A program made the position numbers and the translations under genes. From Catenuloplanes indicus (lineage in GTDB: Bacteria > Actinomycetota > Actinomycetes > Mycobacteriales > Micromonosporaceae), in the NCBI RefSeq assembly GCF_030813715.1, contig NZ_JAUSUZ010000001.1:4464001-4528000 (forward strand): DNA of 64,000 nucleotides. The letters are read 5' to 3'. The notes beneath the pieces were generated by a model that was not told the DNA's origin, did no database searches, and saw only the letters and a program-made list of their open reading frames with translations. This document shows, one piece after another, positions 1-9,163 of this stretch. Each line of letters starts with the position of its first letter. Position 1 is the stretch's first letter.

Positions 1-161
1 TACCGCGGCGAGGGCCACGCGTTCCTGGGCTGATGCGGGCAGGGGCGACGACCTCGATCTTCCCGCTTCCGGCGTGAAGATCGGTTGGGGGATCTCGGGT
101 GCGAGAGGGCTCGGTGGCGGGGGCGCGGGGCGGCGTGGTCGAACCCCCGCCGGGGTTCGGA

Positions 162-213
162 TGTCAGACGCCGACGTGGGACTGGAGTGTCAGACGCCGA
201 CGTGGGACTGGAG
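162..213. repeat. 26-bp perfect tandem duplication at the 3' end of the TetR gene
   Basis: Two identical 26-base units lie head to tail at 162-187 and 188-213. The second unit holds the last codons of the TetR gene (ending LQSHVGV) and most of its stop codon. The first unit is a downstream copy. Because 26 is not a multiple of 3, another reading frame also ends with the same seven residues. It looks like a recent slippage duplication that left the protein intact. Confidence 0.9.
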
Positions 214-819
214 GTAGTCGCGGATCAGCGTCTTGGACTCCTGGATGATCCGGGCGTCGCCGTCCGAGTCGCGGCGGAACGCGAGCTTGATCAAGGAGTC
301 CGCCGTGGTCACCGCGATCTCCAGGGCGAACCGCAGCGTGGGTGTGTCCGCGACCGCGAACTGCTCGTGCAGCACCTCGGCGATCCGGTTGGCGATGACC
401 ACGTTGTTGTCGCGTTCCTCGTCCAGCAGGTGCACGTCGACGACGTCGCCGAAGTGCAGCGTGCGGAAGCCGGCGACGGTGCGGTGCATGCCGATGAACT
501 CGTCTATCGCGGCGTCGACCCCGTCCCACCAGTGGGCGAGGTTGCCGGCGGCGAACCGGGCGGACAGTCGCTCGAGGTAGGCCTCCATGTTGCGCAGGGC
601 GAGTGCCTGCACGATGGCCCGCTTGTCCGGGAAGAACTGATAGACCGAGCCGATCGCCACTTCGGCGCGTTCGGCGAGCAGGGTCGTGGTCAGTCCCTCG
701 TATCCGACCTCGTCGACAAGCTCAGCGCAGGCGTCGAGCATGCGCTGGACCCGCGCTACGCTGCGCCCCTGAACGGGGACACGACGTAGGGGTCCGGCGG
801 TGACAGCTGTTGTCGACAC
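190..819 (-). CDS. TetR/AcrR family transcriptional regulator
   Basis: This is a one-component DNA-binding regulator of about 209 residues, the usual TetR length. The N-terminal third carries the TetR helix-turn-helix: a helix around ACAELVDEVGYEGLTT, then LLAERAEVAIGSVYQFFPDK with the family's typical G-S-[VI]-Y-x-[FY]-F core. The remainder is the helical ligand-binding/dimerisation domain, whose ligand cannot be read from sequence. I chose GTG at 819 because GGGAG lies 9 bases upstream; a TTG at 828 is also in frame. The gene is divergent from the FAD-linked oxidase at 956, with an inverted repeat and a promoter-like sequence between them, so the oxidase is a plausible target. Direct regulation is inference. 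Confidence 0.9.
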   Translation of the reverse strand: MSTTAVTAGPLRRVPVQGRSVARVQRMLDACAELVDEVGYEGLTTTLLAERAEVAIGSVYQFFPDKRAIVQALALRNMEAYLERLSARFAAGNLAHWWDGVDAAIDEFIGMHRTVAGFRTLHFGDVVDVHLLDEERDNNVVIANRIAEVLHEQFAVADTPTLRFALEIAVTTADSLIKLAFRRDSDGDARIIQESKTLIRDYLQSHVGV

Positions 820-859
820 GCGTCGCAACTCCCTTTCGGCAGAGAGAAAACAAAGGTTA

Positions 860-919
860 CTCGGCTTAACGAGCGAGACGCCGCAAAGTGTTTACTCTCC
901 GTCTCCGTGCTGATATGAA
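860..919 (+). promoter_or_regulatory. Candidate TetR operator and promoter for the FAD oxidase
   Basis: CTCG-N6-CGAG forms an inverted repeat at 860-873 (centre GGCTTAA), consistent with a short TetR half-site pair. Further on, TTTACT (891-896), 17 bases, then TATGAA (914-919) resembles a vegetative -35/-10 pair reading toward the oxidase start at 956. Both are pattern matches only. Confidence 0.35.
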
Positions 920-955
920 TTCAATTCACGTCAGGTGTGACCTTGGGGGACTGGG

Positions 956-2275
956 ATGGCCCGCACAGCACCGGCACCGATCTCCACCTGGTCCAACTGG
1001 TCCGGGAACCAGCAGGTCAGACCCGCGCGTGTGGCGATGCCGGCCAGCACCGACGAGCTGTCCGCCCTCCTTCAGGATGCCGCCGCGACTGGGCGTGGCG
1101 TCAAGCCCGTGGGTAGCGGTCACTCGTTCACGTCGGCCGCCGTCGCGGACGACATCCAGGTCGACATGAGCGGAATGTCCCGGATCGTGGCCGTGGATCG
1201 GGCGGCCCGGCTCGTCACCACGCAGGCCGGTGCGCGGCTGTCCGCGCTCAACGAAACCCTTTCCGGGTATGGTCTAGCGCTCCCCAACCTCGGCGACGTC
1301 GACGTGCAGACCATCTCCGGAGCGATCTCCACCGGTACGCACGGGACCGGCGCCACGTTGGGGTGTCTTTCCACGTTCGTGGAACGGCTGACGCTGGTCA
1401 CCGCCACCGGGGAGGTGCTGCACTGCTCCGCCGGCCGGCACCCGGACGTGTTCGCCGCCGCCCGCGTCGGCCTCGGCGCACTCGGCGTCATCACCGAGGT
1501 CACGCTGCGCTGCGTGGACGCGTTCGTGCTCCGCGCGCACGAGACGCCCGCGCGGCTCGCCGACCTGCTGGCCGGGGTGGAGGACCGGATCGCGGAGAAC
1601 GACCACTTCGAGTTCTTCTGGTACCCGTACACCGACCGGGGCCAGGCGAAGACCAACAACCGGGTGCCGCTGGACGACGCGCCACTGCCCCGGTTCCGGG
1701 CCTGGCTCGACGACGAGTTCCTGTCCAACACGGTCTACGGCGGGCTCTGCCGCCTCGGCCGGGCCGTTCCCGCGCTGGTGCCGAGCGTGCACGAGGTCGC
1801 CGCCCGCGCGCTCACCGAGCGCACCTACACGGCCCGCTCCGACCGCGTCTTCTGCACGCCCCGCCGGGTCAAGTTCACCGAGATGGAGTACGCGGTGCCG
1901 CGTGCCGCGCTGCCGGAGGCGCTGGCCGCCCTGGAGCGCATCCTCGCCGCGCTGCCGTTCCGGGTGCAGTTCCCGGTCGAGGTCCGGTTCACCGCGGCGG
2001 ACGACATCTGGCTCTCCCACGGCTACGGTCGCGACTCCGCGTATCTCGCGCTGCACCAGTTCCTGGGCACGCCGCACGAGCCGTACTTCCGCGCGTTCGA
2101 GCAGGTGGCGGCGTCGCTGGGCGGCCGGCCGCACTGGGGCAAGCTGCACTACCGCGACGCGGAGTCACTCCGCCCCGCCTACCCGCGCTTCGACGACTTC
2201 CTCGCGGTCCGCGACCGCCTCGACCCGCACCGCCTCTTCCGGAACGCCTACACCACCCAGGTCCTCGGCAGCTGA
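956..2275 (+). CDS. FAD-dependent D-arabinono-1,4-lactone / alditol oxidase family protein
   Basis: This 439-residue enzyme belongs to the VAO-type flavoprotein family that includes L-gulono-lactone oxidase, D-arabinono-lactone oxidase and Streptomyces alditol oxidase. The N-terminal FAD domain contains GSGHSF at residues 53-58; His56 is the expected covalent flavin-attachment histidine. It also has SGAISTGTHGTG, which contacts the FAD pyrophosphate. The C-terminal ALO domain carries the family motif HWGK (PHWGKLHY). Members oxidise sugar lactones or polyols with O2, releasing H2O2; the substrate cannot be assigned. ATG at 956 follows GGGGGA five bases upstream. No export signal is visible, so it is probably cytosolic. 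The gene converges on topA with 14 bases between stops. Confidence 0.88.
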   Translation: MARTAPAPISTWSNWSGNQQVRPARVAMPASTDELSALLQDAAATGRGVKPVGSGHSFTSAAVADDIQVDMSGMSRIVAVDRAARLVTTQAGARLSALNETLSGYGLALPNLGDVDVQTISGAISTGTHGTGATLGCLSTFVERLTLVTATGEVLHCSAGRHPDVFAAARVGLGALGVITEVTLRCVDAFVLRAHETPARLADLLAGVEDRIAENDHFEFFWYPYTDRGQAKTNNRVPLDDAPLPRFRAWLDDEFLSNTVYGGLCRLGRAVPALVPSVHEVAARALTERTYTARSDRVFCTPRRVKFTEMEYAVPRAALPEALAALERILAALPFRVQFPVEVRFTAADDIWLSHGYGRDSAYLALHQFLGTPHEPYFRAFEQVAASLGGRPHWGKLHYRDAESLRPAYPRFDDFLAVRDRLDPHRLFRNAYTTQVLGS

Positions 2276-2289
2276 CCCACCGGCGTCCC

Positions 2290-5169
2290 TCAGGAGGCGT
2301 CGGTGGTGGCCTTGGCGGGGGCTGCCTTCTTCGCGGGAGCCTTCTTCGCGGCGGTGGCAGTGGTGGTCTTGGCGGCGGTGGCCTTCTTGGCCGGGGCGGC
2401 CTTCTTCGTGGCGGTCTTCTTGGCGGTGGTCTTCTTGGCGGTGGTCTTCTTCGTGGTCGCCTTCTTCGCCGGGGTGGCGTCGCCGGTGGCCGCCTTCTTC
2501 GCCGGGGCCTTCTTCGCGGCACGCTTCTTGGCCGGGGCCGGGCCCTTGGCGCGCTTCTCGGCGAGCATCTCGGAGGCCTCCTCCAGCGTCAGGGCCTCCA
2601 CCGTCTGGCTGCGGCGCAGCGACGCGTTGAACTCGCCGTCCGTCACGTACGGCCCAAACCGGCCGTCCTTGATGACCAGCGGCTTCTCGGTGGCCGGGTC
2701 GACGCCCATCTCGCGCAGCGGTGGGGCGGCGGCGCGGCGGGCACCGCGGGTCTTGGGCGCGGCGAGGCGGGCCAGCGCGTCGTCCAGCGTGACCGTGAAG
2801 ATCTGGTCCTCGCTGTCCAGCGAGCGGGACTCGTCGCCCTTCTTCACGTACGGCCCGTAGCGGCCGGAGAGCGCGAAGACCTCGGCGCCGTCCGGGGCCA
2901 CGCCGACCAGGCGCGGCAGCGAGAGCAGGCGGAGCGCGTCGGCCAGCGTCAGCTCATCCGGCTTCTGGCTGTTCAGCAGCGAGGAGTTCTTGTCGCCGCT
3001 GGACACGTACGGCCCGAACCGGCCGGACTTGAGCAGCACCGGCTCGCCGGTCTCCGGGTGCTCGCCGAGCTTGCGCTCGCCGCTGCCACCGCCGAGGAAC
3101 AGCTCGTCGACCTTCTCCGGCGTCAGCTCGTCCGGCGCCAGCGACTCGGGGATGGAGACGCGGCCGTCCTCGGACGCCTCCGTGGCCGGGTCGTCGGTGT
3201 GGTGAGTGCGCTGAATGTACGGCCCGTAGCGGCCGACCCGAACCACGACGTCGCGGTCCTCGTCGTCGCGGAACAGCGGGATCGAGTTGACGCTGCGCGC
3301 GTCGATCTCCGCCAGATTCTCCGTGACCAGCTTCTTCAGGCCGCCGGCGCGGGCGATCGACGCCTCGGCACCGGCGCCGCTGCCGAAGTAGAACGCGGTG
3401 AGGAAGTCGGCGGACCGGGCGTCGCCGCCGGCGATCTCGTCGAGCTGGTTCTCCATCGCGGCGGTGAAGTTGTAGTCGACCAGGCCGGGGTAGTGCCGCT
3501 CGAGCAGGCCGACCACCGCGAACGCCAGGAACGACGGGATCATCGTCTGGCCGCGCTTCGTCACGTACCCACGGTCCTGGATGGTCTGCATGATCGACGC
3601 GTACGTGGAGGGGCGGCCGATGCCCAGCTCCTCCAGCGCCTTGACCAGCGACGCCTCGGTGTACCGCGCGGGCGGCTGGGTGGTGTGACCGACCGCGTCC
3701 AGCTGCTCCGCGGTCAGCGGCTGGTCCTTGACCAGGTTCGGCAAGCGGCGCTCCGCGTCCTCCGCCTCCGCGTTCTCGTCGTCGGAGGACTCGACGTAGG
3801 CGCGCAGGAAGCCGGGGTCGGTGATGGTCTTGCCGGTGGCGCCGAAGTCGGCCTCCTCACCGGCGGTGGAGACCGCGCGGATGCGCACCGAGACGGACGA
3901 GCCGACCGCGTCGGTCATCTGGGACGCGATGGTGCGCCGCCAGATCAGCTCGTAGAGCTTGAACTCGTCGCCGGACAGCTCGTTCGCCACCTCGCCGGGC
4001 GTGCGGAACACGTCGCCGGCCGGGCGGATCGCCTCGTGCGCCTCCTGCGCGTTCTTCACCTTGCCGGTGTAGCGGCGCGGCTGCGGCGGCACGTTGGCCG
4101 GGCCGTAGAGCTCCGCGATCTGGGTACGCGCGGCGGACAGCGCGGACTCGGAGAGGTTCACCGAGTCGGTACGCATGTAGGTGATGTAGCCGTTCTCGTA
4201 CAGCCGCTGGGCCGTGCGCATCGTCTGCTGGGAACTGGAGCGCAGCTTGCGGGCCGCCTCCTGCTGGAGCGTGGACGTGATGAACGGCGCGTACGGCCGG
4301 CGCCGGTACGGCTTCTCCTCGACGCGGGTGACCTGGAACGGCCGCCCGTCGAGGCGGGCGGCCAGGCCACGGGCACCGTCACCGTCGAGGTGGATCACCC
4401 CGGCGCCGGGCCGCACCTGCCCGGTGGTCGGCTCGAAGTCCTTGCCGGTGGCGACCCGGTCCCCGTTCAGCGCGATCAGCGTGGCGTTGAACGTGCGCGG
4501 GCCCTCGACCTGGCCGGACACGGCGAGGCGGGCCAGGATGTCCCAGTAGTCGGCGGTGCGGAACGCCATCCGCTGCCGCTCGCGCTCGACCACGATGCGG
4601 GTGGCGACGGACTGCACGCGGCCCGCGGAGAGGCCGGTGCGCACCTTCTTCCACAGCACCGGGGAGACCTCGTAGCCGTACAGACGGTCGAGGATGCGAC
4701 GCGCCTCCTGCGCGTCGACCAGGTCGCGGTCGAGTTCGCGTGGGTTGGCGACGGCGGCCTGGATGGCCGGCTTGGTGATCTCGTGGAAGACCATCCGCCG
4801 GACCGGGACCTTGGGCTTCAGCGTCTCGATCAGGTGCCAGGCGATCGCCTCGCCCTCGCGGTCCTCATCCGTCGCGAGCAGGACCTCGTCGACGTCCTTG
4901 ACCAGCGACCGGAGCTTGGTGACCTGCTTCTTCCGGTCGGGTGAGACGACGTAGAGCGCGGTGAAGCCGTTGTCCACGTCGACGCCGAGCCGGGCCCACG
5001 GCTTGTCCTCGTAGCCGGACGGGACCTCGGCGGCGTTGCGGGGCAGGTCGCGCACGTGCCCGAAGCTGGCCTCGACGACGTAGCCCGGGCCAAGGTAGCC
5101 CGAGATCGTCTTAGCCTTCGCCGGTGACTCGACGATGACCAGACGGGTGCTCTTGGCGTTGCTCGGCAC
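2290..5169 (-). CDS. topA: DNA topoisomerase I (type IA)
   Basis: Relaxes negatively supercoiled DNA by single-strand passage. The TOPRIM domain starts at once (LVIVESPAKAKTI, residues about 9-21), with the acidic DEDREGEAIA motif following. The catalytic tyrosine lies in GYITYMRTDS, at Tyr331 from the chosen start. The C-terminal half has four repeats with GR[YF]GPY cores instead of the E. coli zinc fingers, the actinobacterial arrangement. The last 85-90 residues are an Ala/Lys-rich tail of AKK/TKK/PAKK repeats (DNA 2293-2560), known in actinobacterial TopA to help DNA binding and processivity. I preferred GTG at 5169 because AGGAG lies five bases upstream; ATG at 5253 would add 28 residues without homology or a ribosome site. 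Length about 959 residues. Confidence 0.96.
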   Translation of the reverse strand: MPSNAKSTRLVIVESPAKAKTISGYLGPGYVVEASFGHVRDLPRNAAEVPSGYEDKPWARLGVDVDNGFTALYVVSPDRKKQVTKLRSLVKDVDEVLLATDEDREGEAIAWHLIETLKPKVPVRRMVFHEITKPAIQAAVANPRELDRDLVDAQEARRILDRLYGYEVSPVLWKKVRTGLSAGRVQSVATRIVVERERQRMAFRTADYWDILARLAVSGQVEGPRTFNATLIALNGDRVATGKDFEPTTGQVRPGAGVIHLDGDGARGLAARLDGRPFQVTRVEEKPYRRRPYAPFITSTLQQEAARKLRSSSQQTMRTAQRLYENGYITYMRTDSVNLSESALSAARTQIAELYGPANVPPQPRRYTGKVKNAQEAHEAIRPAGDVFRTPGEVANELSGDEFKLYELIWRRTIASQMTDAVGSSVSVRIRAVSTAGEEADFGATGKTITDPGFLRAYVESSDDENAEAEDAERRLPNLVKDQPLTAEQLDAVGHTTQPPARYTEASLVKALEELGIGRPSTYASIMQTIQDRGYVTKRGQTMIPSFLAFAVVGLLERHYPGLVDYNFTAAMENQLDEIAGGDARSADFLTAFYFGSGAGAEASIARAGGLKKLVTENLAEIDARSVNSIPLFRDDEDRDVVVRVGRYGPYIQRTHHTDDPATEASEDGRVSIPESLAPDELTPEKVDELFLGGGSGERKLGEHPETGEPVLLKSGRFGPYVSSGDKNSSLLNSQKPDELTLADALRLLSLPRLVGVAPDGAEVFALSGRYGPYVKKGDESRSLDSEDQIFTVTLDDALARLAAPKTRGARRAAAPPLREMGVDPATEKPLVIKDGRFGPYVTDGEFNASLRRSQTVEALTLEEASEMLAEKRAKGPAPAKKRAAKKAPAKKAATGDATPAKKATTKKTTAKKTTAKKTATKKAAPAKKATAAKTTTATAAKKAPAKKAAPAKATTDAS

Positions 5170-5510
5170 GTTACTCCTGACCTCGGTGGATCCCTTACGA
5201 CGTGGATCGCCTGATCTATTGGCGGCTGGCAGCGCGTGACTGGGATCGGCCACGGCTGATCATGCGCGCCGCTGCGCCAACCGATCCACGGTAACGCGGT
5301 CTGTGGCCGGCGGGTCGCGCGGGACCGTCGGCGACCCCACGCTACCGGGCCGCCGGCGCCACGGATCGGCAACGCCGTCCGAGCGACCGCTGTTCCCCCC
5401 AACGGTGTCCGCTGCCGGAAAACATCGGCACGGACCAGCACCATCGTGCCGGTCTATGTCTCGGTCATCCAGTCGCCGTAACTGTCGGAGATTAGACAGT
5501 ACACCGGCGG
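5170..5510. other. Intergenic region upstream of topA
   Basis: About 340 bases without a convincing gene. It must hold the topA promoter (minus strand). The only structure I see is an inverted repeat, ACTGTC-N8-GACAGT (5481-5486 with 5495-5500), ten bases beyond the stop of the unknown gene at 5511. It could be a weak terminator for that gene or a protein-binding site. Confidence 0.4.
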
Positions 5511-6191
5511 TCAGGATGGCCACGCGGACTCCGGCGCCGCGTCCGGGCGTGGCCCGACCAGGCCTGCGAGGCGGGCGATCCGGCGGCGTCCGGAGATGCG
5601 CAGCCCGGGGTCGCCGTCACGCGGCGTGGTGAGGCGGCTCGGCAGGCCGGCGGCGTGCAGCGCGGCCCGGACCGTGTCCCAGATCGGCTCGTCGTCCCGG
5701 CCCAGCCGGAGGACATATCCGGACGGGTCGGGCGCACCGGCGGCCGCGACCCAGAGCCGGAGGCGAAAGCCGTTGAGGAAGAACGCGCGGGGTGGGCGCT
5801 TCGGATCGCCGGGTTCGCGCAGCCAGGCACGGCCGAGCGGCATCAGCGTGGTGGCGTAGGCGGTGCGCACCTCAAGGCGCTCGTCCTCGGTGCGTGACCA
5901 GGTCGCCTGCAGGCCACGACGGGTGATCTCCGGGACCAGCACGTGCACCCGCCACGATTCGGCGACGGTCACCGAGACGCGCGCGGTGCCACCCATCCGG
6001 ACGATCTCCCCGGGGCCGGCGAGCAGCCCGGCCAGGTCCGCGACGCCGGGATCGTGGGCTTCCACACCGAAGAGCGACGGCTCCTCGGCGGCCTGCTCCT
6101 GGTTCTTGGGAACGCGCCGCCGCCCCTTTTCAAGATCAAGATCTTGCGGGGGTACGTCCGGGAGGCCCGGGATCGGCGGGTTGACCGACAC
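5511..6191 (-). CDS. Conserved hypothetical protein
   Basis: A 226-residue soluble protein that I do not recognise. The first 50 residues are Pro/Glu/Gln-rich and probably disordered. The rest has alternating hydrophobic and charged stretches (RVHVLVPEITRRGLQATW, then FFLNGFRLRLWVAA) that look like a beta-rich folded domain. No signal peptide, membrane span or catalytic motif is visible. GTG at 6191 starts one base after the stop of the upstream lipoprotein gene, so the two are almost certainly co-transcribed and probably translationally coupled. An envelope-related or lipoprotein-linked role is possible only from context. Confidence 0.75.
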   Translation of the reverse strand: MSVNPPIPGLPDVPPQDLDLEKGRRRVPKNQEQAAEEPSLFGVEAHDPGVADLAGLLAGPGEIVRMGGTARVSVTVAESWRVHVLVPEITRRGLQATWSRTEDERLEVRTAYATTLMPLGRAWLREPGDPKRPPRAFFLNGFRLRLWVAAAGAPDPSGYVLRLGRDDEPIWDTVRAALHAAGLPSRLTTPRDGDPGLRISGRRRIARLAGLVGPRPDAAPESAWPS

Positions 6192-6192
6192 G

Positions 6193-6753
6193 TCAACGGC
6201 ACTCCGGCACCTGGTCGAACGCCTCGCGGAGCTCCTCCGACTGAAGCGACGACGTGTCCAGCGCGGTCCTGTCGTACTCCGTGTCGAGCGTGCTGACCAC
6301 CTGCTCGACGCCGGTGTAGAACGCGTCCGCCTGGGTGGTGTCCAGCGCGATGATCGCCCGGTGCGCGTTGTCGTAGGCGGCGCGCACGCCGTCGAGCGAG
6401 GTCAGGAAGCCCTGCGCCACGCTCTCGCCGTTCTCCACGTCCGGCACGCCGGCCCGCTCCACGCCCTGGCGTGCGGCCTCGCTGGCGTCCCGCGCGCCCT
6501 GGAACAGACGGGCCAGGTTCTCCTGCGCGGCGCTCGGTGTGGTCTCCGCGCTCATCTGCTGATTCGTGCGGTCGGCCAACGTGCTGATCTCGGTGCGCCA
6601 CGGGCCCAGCGCCTGGCAGACCGCGGACGCCCACGCGCTCGGCGAGGCGCCACCGCCACAGCCGGCGGCGAGCAGCAGAAGGGAGGTGAGGACCGCGGTG
6701 ATGGACACCATGCGGGGGGTGCGCATGGAGAGCAGCGTACGACTGCGGGTCAT
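6193..6753 (-). CDS. Putative lipoprotein of unknown function
   Basis: This 186-residue protein has a hydrophobic signal ending in a lipobox, LLLLAAGC, so it should be exported, lipidated on Cys and anchored outside the membrane. The mature part is mostly helical and Ala/Gln/Glu-rich (heptad-like stretches such as RDASEAARQGVERA), with two further cysteines (AVCQAL near the start and the C-terminal ECR) that could form a disulphide. I know no family function. ATG at 6753 is the longest start; ATG at 6726 gives a more typical signal peptide, and neither has a good ribosome site. It lies 52 bases downstream of hppA and one base upstream of the next gene. Confidence 0.75.
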   Translation of the reverse strand: MTRSRTLLSMRTPRMVSITAVLTSLLLLAAGCGGGASPSAWASAVCQALGPWRTEISTLADRTNQQMSAETTPSAAQENLARLFQGARDASEAARQGVERAGVPDVENGESVAQGFLTSLDGVRAAYDNAHRAIIALDTTQADAFYTGVEQVVSTLDTEYDRTALDTSSLQSEELREAFDQVPECR

Positions 6754-6805
6754 CGTCGCGCGATGCCGCCGGGGAGCGTACCGATCTCCCCGGCGGCATC
6801 TCCCG

Positions 6806-9163
6806 CTACGCGCTCACGGCCTCCTGCTTGGGCGGGACCGGCGTGCCGGACGCACCGGCCGGCGGCTCGTCGCCCATGGAGATCGGCTTCCGCTTGCTCC
6901 AGACCACGGCCGCGACGATGACCAGCGTGGCCACCGCGGCGAGCGCGATCCGGACCGGCGTGTTCGCGTCCTCGCCGACGCTGAGCATCACGACGCCGGG
7001 CGCGATCAGGAGGCTGACCAGGTTCATCACCTTGATCAGCGGGTTGATGGCCGGGCCCGCGGTGTCCTTGAACGGGTCACCGACCGTGTCGCCGATGACC
7101 GTGGCCGCGTGCGCCTCCGAGCCCTTGCCGCCGTGCGCGCCGTCCTCGACCAGCTTCTTCGAGTTGTCCCACGCGCCGCCGGAGTTGGACAGGAACACCG
7201 CCATCAGCGTGCCGGTGCCGATCGCACCGGCCAGGTACGACGCGAGCGCGCCCGCGCCCAGGCCGAAGCCGACCGCGATCGGCGCCAGGACCGCCAGCAG
7301 TCCGGGGGTGAGCAGCTCACGCTGCGCGTCCCGGGTGCAGATGTCGACCACGCGGCCGTACTCGGGACGGGTGGTGCCGGCCATGATGCCCGGGTTCTCC
7401 CGGAACTGGCGGCGGACCTCGACCACGACCGCACCGGCCGACCGGGAGACCGCGTTGATCGCCAGGCCGGAGAAGAGGAAGACCACCGCGGCGCCGATCA
7501 GCAGGCCGACCAGGTTACGCGGGTCCGACACGTTGAGCAGCGCGTCGATCGACAGGTCCTCGCCCGCGTCGGTGATCGCGGTCGCGATCGTGTCCCGGTA
7601 CGAGCCGAACAGTGCGGTCGCGGCGAGCACCGCGGTCGCGATCGCGATGCCCTTGGTGATCGCCTTGGTGGTGTTGCCGACCGCGTCCAGTTCGGTGAGC
7701 GTGCGCGCACCGGCCTCGCCCACGTCGCCGGACATCTCCGCGATGCCCTGCGCGTTGTCCGAGATGGGGCCGAACGTGTCCATCGCGACGATCACGCCGA
7801 CCGTGGTCAGCAGGCCGATACCGGCCATCGCGACCGCGAACAGGGACAGGATGATCGAGCCACCGCCGAGCAGGTACGCACCGAACACACCGGCGCCGAT
7901 CACCAGCGCGGAGTAGACCGCGGACTCCAGGCCGACGCTGATACCGGCCAGGATGACGGTCGCCGGACCGGTCAGCGAGGACTTGCCGATGTCCTGCACC
8001 GGCTTCTTGTTCGTCTCGGTGAAGTAGCCGGTCAGCGCCTGGATCGCGGCCGCCAGCACGATGCCGATCACGACCGCGCCGATCGCCAGGATCTGCGGGT
8101 TACCGGTGAAGTCGGCGCTCACGTTCGGGTCCTCGAAGCCGGCGAACGTGTTCGGCAGGTAGAGGAACGTGACCACGGCGACCAGCACCGCGGAGAGCGC
8201 CGCGGAGATGTAGAACGCCCGGTTGATCGCGGTCAGGCCGCTGCGGTCCGACGCGCGCAGCCGGGTGATGAACACGCCGACGATCGCGATCAGCACGCCG
8301 ACCGCGGACACGATCAGCGGGTAGACCAGGCCGTCCTCGCCGAACGCGGCCCGGCCGAGGATCAGCGCGGCGACCAGCGTCACCGCGTACGACTCGAACA
8401 GGTCGGCGGCCATGCCGGCGCAGTCGCCGACGTTGTCGCCCACGTTGTCCGCGATGGTGGCGGCGTTGCGCGGGTCGTCCTCCGGGATGCCCTGCTCGAC
8501 CTTGCCGACCAGGTCCGCGCCGACGTCCGCGGCCTTGGTGAAGATGCCGCCGCCGACCCGCATGAACATGGCCAGCAGCGCCGCGCCGAAGCCGAAGCCC
8601 TCGAGCACGGTGGGCGCGTCACCCTTGTAGAGCAGCACCACCAGCGAGGCGCCGACCAGGCCGAGACCGACGGTGAGGAAGCCGACCACGCCGCCGGTGC
8701 GGAACGCGATCTGCATCGCCTTCTCCCGGCCGCCGGTCGCCTCGTTCGCCGCGGCGGCGACGCGCAGGTTAGCGCGGGTGGCCAGCGCCATGCCGGCGCC
8801 GCCGATGAACGCGGAGAAGACGGCGCCGACCACGAAGAACGCGGACCGGCCGATCTTGACCAGCGTCTCGTTGCCGTCGGTGTCGTGCACCGGCAGCAGG
8901 AAGAGCAGGACGAGGGCGATCACCACGAAGATGCCGAGCGTCTTGAACTGGCGGAAGAGATAGGCCGACGCGCCCTCCTGCACGGCGCCGGCAATCTCCT
9001 GCATGTTGGTCGTTCCCTTACCGGCTGCCAGCACACCGCGCACGAGCGCGAGTGCGAAGCCCAGCGCCACCAGCGCGATGACCGCGGCGACGACGACGTA
9101 CGTGAGATTCGTACCGGTAAGGGACAGGCCGTCGCCGGCGGCGACAGGGCTGAACCCGGACAT
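6806..9163 (-). CDS. hppA: Membrane-bound proton-translocating pyrophosphatase (K+-independent type)
   Basis: Hydrolyses pyrophosphate and uses the energy to pump H+ across the cytoplasmic membrane. It is 785 residues long with about 16 membrane spans. The pyrophosphate site is intact: DVGADLVGKVEQGIPEDDPR, then ADNVGDNVGDCAGMAADLFE, and a late acidic KKLVEDG loop. The selectivity motif reads GNTTKAITKG, with Lys500 where potassium-dependent enzymes have Ala; by established work on this family, Lys marks the K+-independent H+-pumping class. ATG at 9163 follows AGGAGG closely; the in-frame TTG at 9178 lies inside that ribosome site and was rejected. hppA next to bldG also occurs in Streptomyces, from memory. 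Confidence 0.96.
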   Translation of the reverse strand: MSGFSPVAAGDGLSLTGTNLTYVVVAAVIALVALGFALALVRGVLAAGKGTTNMQEIAGAVQEGASAYLFRQFKTLGIFVVIALVLLFLLPVHDTDGNETLVKIGRSAFFVVGAVFSAFIGGAGMALATRANLRVAAAANEATGGREKAMQIAFRTGGVVGFLTVGLGLVGASLVVLLYKGDAPTVLEGFGFGAALLAMFMRVGGGIFTKAADVGADLVGKVEQGIPEDDPRNAATIADNVGDNVGDCAGMAADLFESYAVTLVAALILGRAAFGEDGLVYPLIVSAVGVLIAIVGVFITRLRASDRSGLTAINRAFYISAALSAVLVAVVTFLYLPNTFAGFEDPNVSADFTGNPQILAIGAVVIGIVLAAAIQALTGYFTETNKKPVQDIGKSSLTGPATVILAGISVGLESAVYSALVIGAGVFGAYLLGGGSIILSLFAVAMAGIGLLTTVGVIVAMDTFGPISDNAQGIAEMSGDVGEAGARTLTELDAVGNTTKAITKGIAIATAVLAATALFGSYRDTIATAITDAGEDLSIDALLNVSDPRNLVGLLIGAAVVFLFSGLAINAVSRSAGAVVVEVRRQFRENPGIMAGTTRPEYGRVVDICTRDAQRELLTPGLLAVLAPIAVGFGLGAGALASYLAGAIGTGTLMAVFLSNSGGAWDNSKKLVEDGAHGGKGSEAHAATVIGDTVGDPFKDTAGPAINPLIKVMNLVSLLIAPGVVMLSVGEDANTPVRIALAAVATLVIVAAVVWSKRKPISMGDEPPAGASGTPVPPKQEAVSA

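Noticed and set aside
1-33. A possible 3' tail of a plus-strand gene ending at the TGA at 31-33
   Set aside because: Only ten codons are visible, with no homology and no way to confirm the frame.
1363-4944. A 1193-residue open frame on the plus strand
   Set aside because: It runs antisense through topA and out of frame through the oxidase; composition is Gly/Arg/Leu/Val shadow with no domain. The opposite-strand topA is unmistakable.
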